This document shows positions 58,166 through 64,000 of a stretch of 64,000 nucleotides of DNA, one piece after another. The position numbers and the translations under genes are program-made. The DNA lies in contig JAOANR010000001.1 of NCBI GenBank assembly GCA_030278955.1, forward strand, positions 43,550,890 through 43,614,889, written 5' to 3'. Source of the DNA: Hygrophila difformis (Eukaryota; Streptophyta; Magnoliopsida; Lamiales; Acanthaceae). Position 1 is the first letter of the stretch; each line of letters begins with the position of its first letter. The notes below the pieces were generated by a model that was given only the letters and a program-made list of their open reading frames with translations, did no database searches and had not been told where the DNA came from.

Positions 58166-58666
58166 CTTCTCTTCCGCAATATCCACCTTGGTACTCTTAT
58201 TTTTCATCTTTTCTCCTTAAATAGGGTCTCTGTATCTACATCGATATAAGTTATAAACCAAACCTTAGGGGTCTCCTCGACCTTACACTTTGCAGTCTTG
58301 CCCAAATACTTGACGAACTCCGTCGGCATAGCCCACTGAGTGGAATTCATGCGAGCATGATGGCGATTGGTGATGTACTCGTTGTAGACTACGGTGGCAG
58401 CCATACGGCTGAATCAGTGGCTGGGCCTCATGTGCTCGAGAAAATACTTTCGAATTCTTCAGAATAGCCGCTACAACTAGGGTGGGGTATTGGCCGAAAA
58501 ACTGCATCTAGCTCTTGCGGCACTTGCTCATACAGTGGCAGTTGAATTTGTTCTCGTCCCGACAATGTTTCTGGCACATCTTGCAATACCATCGCAGTTT
58601 CTGCAAACACTTCGCCTTGATTCACTTTGCAATCGACTTCGGCGTCAGGAATTCATTCTTTCCCAT
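58166..58666 (-). pseudogene. KIN17: KIN17 fragment, unit 7
   Basis: 501 bp, start at 58666; same zinc-finger, winged-helix and GWFITYID-like content (here VWFITYID) with the shared KEKR-stop break. Last recognisable KIN17 fragment before the array is cut by element E. Confidence 0.9.
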
Positions 58667-59640
58667 GGAAAAAAATTGCCAATGGGCAAATAGATACGAA
58701 TATGGGGATTGAACGAATAGGCCATGCTAACAGATATTTTTTTATAAATAGGCTTGGGTTTGGCATTTAGCTTAATAGGTTTGTGGTTTTATGCAGCCTT
58801 TATAAACAGCGGGCTCGCTAATTTATCTTTTTTTTTCTTTTTTTTTTGGGTAAACTAGACACTATGGTATTGGTAAAGTGGTTTGCGCTGGTCCCTATTT
58901 ATCATTATTATTAATATGTTTATTTTTATTATACAAGAATATGTGGTATTATTATTTTATTTTATATATAAAAATAATTTTTTTAGGTGAATATCAGTGT
59001 ATCCCAGGAATCATTGGACCAAAATTAATCCTCGAAAATGGGGTGGGCACTGAACGGTTGCCTCTCCCAAAGTAGAATTCTTCATACACAAAGCCTAGAA
59101 CAAGAAAAATTTGCTTAAGTTGCCATAGCCCCATACCACTCAGGCCAACTTGTCAAAGTACACAAATTTGAAACAATAATTAAAATCTACTTTACGCTTG
59201 GTACTATGGTTCTATTTCAAAAATTTAGAATTGGCGTTGTCCAATTTAGTCCACTCATGTTAATCGCACCAGACAATAATTAAAATCCATTTTACGCTTG
59301 GTACTATTTTAAACAGGGTCATGTGCCCTGTCTGGACCCACGCGCTGGGCGCGCGGTCCTTGTCTCCGAGCATATGCTCTGCACCAGAACAGCTGTTCGG
59401 CCATTTTCTGGTGCGAAACTCGCCGGAAAATCATCCCTGATGACCCCAACACGTAAGAAATTGCAAACATAAACCTCGCCTCAATGTCTTGAATGATTCT
59501 TGGTGAACACAACCGATTGATAAATCTCCATGTGAATGCGATGATTAGAGCAAGTCCAAGATCTTCCCATTTTCCCTCACCCGATTGGCTCTCCCTTCTT
59601 CTCCCACTCTTTCCAAAATCTGAAAAATACCCCAAATCAC
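58667..59640. repeat. KIN17-array unit 7 spacer, right-truncated
   Basis: Spacer with an internal deletion near 59504 (host sequence jumps from the TTGAATGATTCTTGG region to CAACCGATTG). It ends at about 59640 within the UTR-like block, where it joins LTR sequence of element E without a target duplication. Confidence 0.8.
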
Positions 59641-60719
59641 AGAACAACCAGGTCATTTTCGGAGGCTCAAACGTTAACAAAAACTTATGAAATTTTACAG
59701 AAACATGCTTCAGGAAATTAACTACAACTTTCATTTTTACATCAAAGATTAATTTCGATTGAACCCATTAGAAAAACGCCATTGAAGTCGGACATGTAAA
59801 TCTGTTAATTTTTCCGATTTTGTGAAAAAAAAATACAGAGAATACAAGATATGATTTCGGGGTCCAATGTTGATGAAAATTCTTGAAATTTTAACACAAC
59901 ACAGATTAATGTCTTAGAAACAAAATCTTAGTTTTGACTTTTACGTTTCGAACATCCGAGACGGGAGTTTTATGCGGATTACAGAGATCGCGCGCAAGTG
60001 CGATTTCTGAGACAGATTTTAGTTTCTTGATTAAATCTTGCATTACGATCTACTTGAGACCACCAAAATTGGTACGAAAGGTGTCGACTTATAGAGTATG
60101 AGTTCTAGGATGTCTCTGGGATGGTCGAGGCGCCTATGGTTGCTTCGGACACGTCCAAATTACTCTGTCACCTTTTTTTTCAGTCCCGATTTATGATTAT
60201 AAGAACGAAAACCAAAAGTTAGGATCTAGATCCGGCAAAAATCATGAAATAAGGTTCAAACTACAGCTTACGACCAACCTGTCTGAATCCTTGCTCTTCA
60301 CATCCTCGTTGCTCGGATTCGTTCGTCGAAAAGTCTACAACTTAACTCTTTTGGGGTTTTCGGGTTGAATGGAGGTGGGAGAGAATGTGAGATGGTAGAG
60401 AGGGTTTCTTGGGGTGGATTAGGGTCTCAAAATCAAATTTTAGAGTGTGAGGATCGTCCCCAATCCCGTCCTCCCATAATAAGTTGAGTTTCCTTCGTTG
60501 AGACACGAAAATAAGGCAAGAAATCGCCTTGATTGCGCTCTTTGCTGCTGTCTCTGTGGTGGCGCGTTTTTTGGGCGAAAAACGCGCAAGGGCTGTGCGA
60601 GCCTGGGCTTCGGTCTGGGCCGGGCCATGCTATCCTGTTGGGCCTCTTCCCCTCTCTTTTGGGCTTCTATCCTCCTACTTTCTTGGGCTTAAATATTCGG
60701 TTTATTCTCGGGTATTACA
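59641..60719 (-). repeat. Element E 3' LTR, truncated
   Basis: Reverse-oriented LTR sequence ending GGTATTACA at 60719. It has the GC-rich block (60530-60640) and the AAATTTTAACA-type motifs of the superfamily, but only ~1.1 kb remains. Its outer end is missing, so the junction with the KIN17 spacer reflects a deletion. Confidence 0.8.
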
Positions 60720-60914
60720 TTCTACCCTCTATAGAAATCAACTTCGTCCCCGAAGTTGGGTATTAACTCACTAAGCAAGATATTTAAACGATCATGAAAC
60801 GTATAAGAATTAATAATCGCGAAGTCGAGTTAGAATTTTTGAGCGTACCTCAACTAGGGTATAAATTAGTATAAATTTCTGGGTCGTTACATCCTCCTCC
60901 CCTTAAGCTTACAG
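60720..60914 (-). promoter_or_regulatory. Element E 3' leader
   Basis: A degenerate purine tract (CTATAGAGGGTAGA on the minus strand) next to the LTR, a perfect stem-loop AACTTCGTCCCCGAAGTT at 60740-60757, a second purine-tract/TGTAAC module at 60886-60906, and the start of the pol-stop hairpin (60911-60932, one mismatch). Confidence 0.82.
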
Positions 60915-63900
60915 TTATGTCCCCATAACCGTGGTTGGATCATTTTGAATTAGGTTCGGATAACGCTGCTTCATGTCAGACTCTAGCTCCCATGTTGCTG
61001 TCTCCGCCTCGTGGTTAGACCAAAGAACTTTGACCATTCTCACGGAACTTTGAATTAGCTCCCATGTTCCTTGTCCCTCTCTCCTTGACATCGAGTATTT
61101 GCACCGGAACGTCCTCATACGTCAAGTTGTCATCCAGTTCAATTGCTTCTGGCTGAAGTACATGCGTCGGGTCAGACACATACATCTTTAATTGCGAGAC
61201 ATGGAACACATTGTGCACTCGAGCCAGTGGTGGCGGTAAGGCTAGTTGATATGCTAGATTCCCGACTCTTTCTAGAATTTCATAAGATCCTATGTATCGA
61301 GGACTTAATTTTCCTCGTTTGCCGAAATGCATCACACCCTTCATTGGTGATATCTTCAGCATGACCTTATCTACAACTTGAAATTCTAGGTCTTGCCGTC
61401 TCACGTCGGCATAACTTTTCTGTTGGTCTTGTGCCGCTTTCATCTTCCCTTGGATTACCTTGATTTGTTGGGCCATATCCTCAATGAGTTGTGGTCCCAC
61501 TACCACAGCCTTATCACTCTCTTCCCAACTTAGCGGGCTTCGGCACTTTCGTCTACATAGTGCTTTGAATGGTGCCATGTCGATGCTAGCATGGTAGCTA
61601 TTATTGTAGGAATACTCAATTAATGGCAAATGATTTTCCCAACTCCCTTTAAATTCTAATACACATGTCCTTAGCACGTCTTCCAATGTCTGAATCGTCC
61701 TCTCTGTCTGCCCATCAGTCATCGGGTGGAATGTGGTACTCATCTTAATCTGTGTACCGAGGGCTTCTTGCAGCTTAGTCCAAAAGTGAGAGACAAATCT
61801 AATGTCTCTATCGGAGATAATGCCATGTGCTACCCCATGTCGTCGTACCACATCGTCAATGTACGCTCTTGTCAATTGGTCCATGGTCCAAGTATCCTTC
61901 ATTGAGATGAATATGGCCATATTCGTTAGCCTATCGACAATCACCCAGATCTTATTCATCCCTCTAGGCATCTCGCCACAAACTCTGCCACCTCCTTCTT
62001 CATCCTCGGCCACCAGTAAATCTTCTTTAAGTCCTTATACAACTTGTTGCCCCCGGCATGAACCGAATAGGGTGTGTTGTGCCCTTCCTCCATCAACCTT
62101 TGTTTCAGTTCCGCACATTTTTGTGGCACGCACCACTTTCCCTTGAAACGAATGCTTCCATCCTCATGGATAGCAAACCCTATCGCCTTTCCATCGGCAA
62201 TGCTCTTCCCAATCCTTTTCAACTTCACGTCGCCTGGTTGGGCGAGTTTGATCTCATCAAATATGGTTGACTCTACTACCATTGCATTGACCACTTCAAT
62301 TATGGTGCATGAATGCACAAGCTCCAAGTTCAACCTCGCCAAGTCCATGTACAATGCCAGCGGAATCACCAATGAATTCGCCACATGTTGGGTTTTCATG
62401 CTTAAGGGATTAGCTACCACATTGGCCTTCCCTTCGTGGTAGGAAATTTCGAGATCGTAGTTGTTGATTAGTTCGAACCACCTCTGTTGCCTCAAATTCA
62501 ACTCCTTCTGAGTGAATATGTATTTGAGCCTCTTGTGATCAGTGAACATTCGACACTTTCTTCCATAAAGATAATGTCTCCATAGCTTCAGAGCAATCAC
62601 GACTGCTGCCAACTCCAAGTCGTATGTCGGGTAGTTTTCCTCGTAAGGTTTCAATTGTCGTGATGCATATGCAATGACCCTCTGATCTTGCATTAAAACG
62701 CATCCCAATCATTCTTTTGAAGCATCACTGTAAACCTCGAAATCACCATTCTCTCATGGTGGGGCTAATATGGGTGTAGTGGTTAGTCGCTTCTTCAGTT
62801 CTTGAAACGCGGACTCACACTCACTAGTCCACTCATATTCACCCCTTTCTTCAATAGCTGGGTCAAGGGACGAGCAATTTTCGAGAAGTCCTTCAAAAAT
62901 CTCCTATAATACCCAGCTAGTCCAAGGAAACTTCTTATTTCGGTTGGACTTGTCGGCTGTACCCACTCTGTTACTGCCGAAACTTTGGCTGGATCGACTA
63001 AAACTCCATCAGCGGATACTATGTGTCCAAGAACCGTCACTTCCTTCAACCTAAAGTCGCATTTGGACAGTTTCCAATAGAGGTGATTCTTGCGCAAGAT
63101 CCCTAACACTTGATGCAAATGTTGGGAATGTTCTCCTCGCTCCTCGAGTAGATCAGGATGTCGTTAATGAACACAACAATGCACTGATCTAACAACTCCT
63201 GAAACACATTGTTCATGAGGTTCATGAACATTGCAGGTGCGTTTGTTAATCCAAAGGATAACACTGTGAACTCGTAGTGTCCATAACGAGTTCGGAATGT
63301 CGTCTTAGGGATATCCTTCTCGGCGATTCTTAGTTGGTGATAACCAGATCGCAAGTCGGTCTTTGAGAAAACCGAAGCTCCTTTCAATTGATCGAATAAA
63401 TCCTCAATCCTCAGTAACGGATACTTGTTCTTGATGGTCACTTGATTGAGTCTCCTGTAATCGATGCAAAGACGTAATCCCCCGTCCTTCTTTTTAACAA
63501 ATAGGACCGTTGCTCCCACGGAGAAGTACTTGGTCTTATGTATCTTTTCTCCAACAAGTCCTCGAGTTGCTCCTTCAACTCTTTCATTTCCAGTGGCGCC
63601 ATGCGGTAAGGGGCCTTTGAAACAGGCTCCGTACCCGGAATGAGATCTATGGTGAATTTAAGATCTCTCTCAGGTGCCATGCCAGGAACGTCTTCGGGAA
63701 ATACATCCGGGTATTCTCTTACTACTGGGATGTCAACCTTATTCTCTTCCGCTTCAAGGTTGTGTATGTAGCATGCATACAATGCGTCTCCCTTACGCAT
63801 TAGGCTACATAACTTGAGGGCGTTAACAATCTTGTTACTTTTCTTAGGGGATTGAGAGTAAAAGACGACTCTTTTTCCCCTACTTTTTGACAGGGTGATT

Positions 63901-64000
63901 TTCTGCTTCTGACATTCAATCACCGCTTTATACTAGGTCACCAATCCATACTCAGTATAACGTCAAAGTCCTTTAAGTCAAATGCTACCAAGTTCGCAAA
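60915..64000 (-). pseudogene. Element E pol, decayed, 5' part beyond window
   Basis: From 64000 down: RT N-terminal region ([20 protein letters not shown]), RT core (FINDILIYS where others have FIDDILIYS), RNase H ([26 protein letters not shown]), integrase finger ([14 protein letters not shown]), integrase core, GPY/F-like and chromodomain, ending at 60915. Lesions: Asp-to-Asn at the second residue of FIDD, TGA before LGCVLMQ near 62709, frameshifts near 63110 and 63500, and a duplication/shift in the chromodomain linker near 61050. A deletion near 61973 removes ~45 residues, including the CxxC of the finger and the first catalytic Asp region (MDFVSGLP). Non-functional. Confidence 0.92.

Overview
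This is nuclear DNA from a flowering plant, most likely a eudicot; the species is not identifiable from the sequence. The evidence is plant Ty3/gypsy chromovirus retrotransposons with an initiator-Met-tRNA-type primer site (TGGTATCAGAGCC), a Helitron carrying intron-containing pieces of plant genes (a class VIII-like myosin and a TOPLESS-type corepressor), and a tandem array of KIN17 gene fragments. No intact host gene is visible. The window looks like repeat-rich, probably heterochromatic DNA.

The underlying host sequence is a tandem array of ~1.7-kb units (2671-6084, 46490-51283, 55263-59640, with interruptions). Each unit holds the first ~165 codons of KIN17 on the minus strand plus a ~1.2-kb spacer with TATA-like sequences. 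The four units complete enough to judge share the same frame break, so the array grew from an already broken fragment.

Into unit 3 went a four-deep nest of LTR retrotransposons, each layer bounded by its own 5-bp target duplication. Element A (6085-46484, minus, TSD GTTAT) is the oldest. Element B (16190-45408, plus, TSD GCAAA) lies in A's 5' LTR. Element C (25167-44477, plus, TSD ACCCC) lies in B's 3' LTR. Element D (29900-37889, plus, TSD GACAA) lies in C's gag. LTR divergence agrees with this order: D's two 3.59-kb LTRs differ by about one base plus A-tract length, C's by about 1%, B's slightly more, A's clearly more. C's gag-pol frame is uninterrupted except by D. B has lost gag and has three pol lesions. 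A is heavily decayed. D is non-autonomous, with very long LTRs around an ~0.8-kb internal region.

Other insertions: an LTR of the same superfamily at the left edge (1-2670, with a 370-bp internal duplication); a 5'-truncated 0.9-kb LTR piece in unit 4 (48327-49226); a ~4-kb Helitron in unit 5 (51284-55262); and a decayed minus-strand gypsy element running off the right edge (59641-64000).

The most unusual features are these. (1) An extra ~130-codon frame between the primer site and gag in A, B and C encodes a coiled coil with an acidic C-terminal tail resembling a SUMO-interaction motif. (2) Perfect or near-perfect hairpins lie over the pol stop codon and just before the polypurine tract; D keeps both although its coding region is gone. 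(3) Hairpin / CTTAAG-purine-tract / TGTAAY modules are repeated, and in D one lies inside the LTR. (4) D has a duplicated primer-binding site within a perfect inverted repeat. (5) LTR hairpins keep their stems while loops or paired bases vary. Known gypsy biology gives a plausible division of labour: A, B, C and E once encoded Gag, protease, reverse transcriptase/RNase H and chromodomain integrase, while D depends on such proteins in trans and keeps only cis signals.
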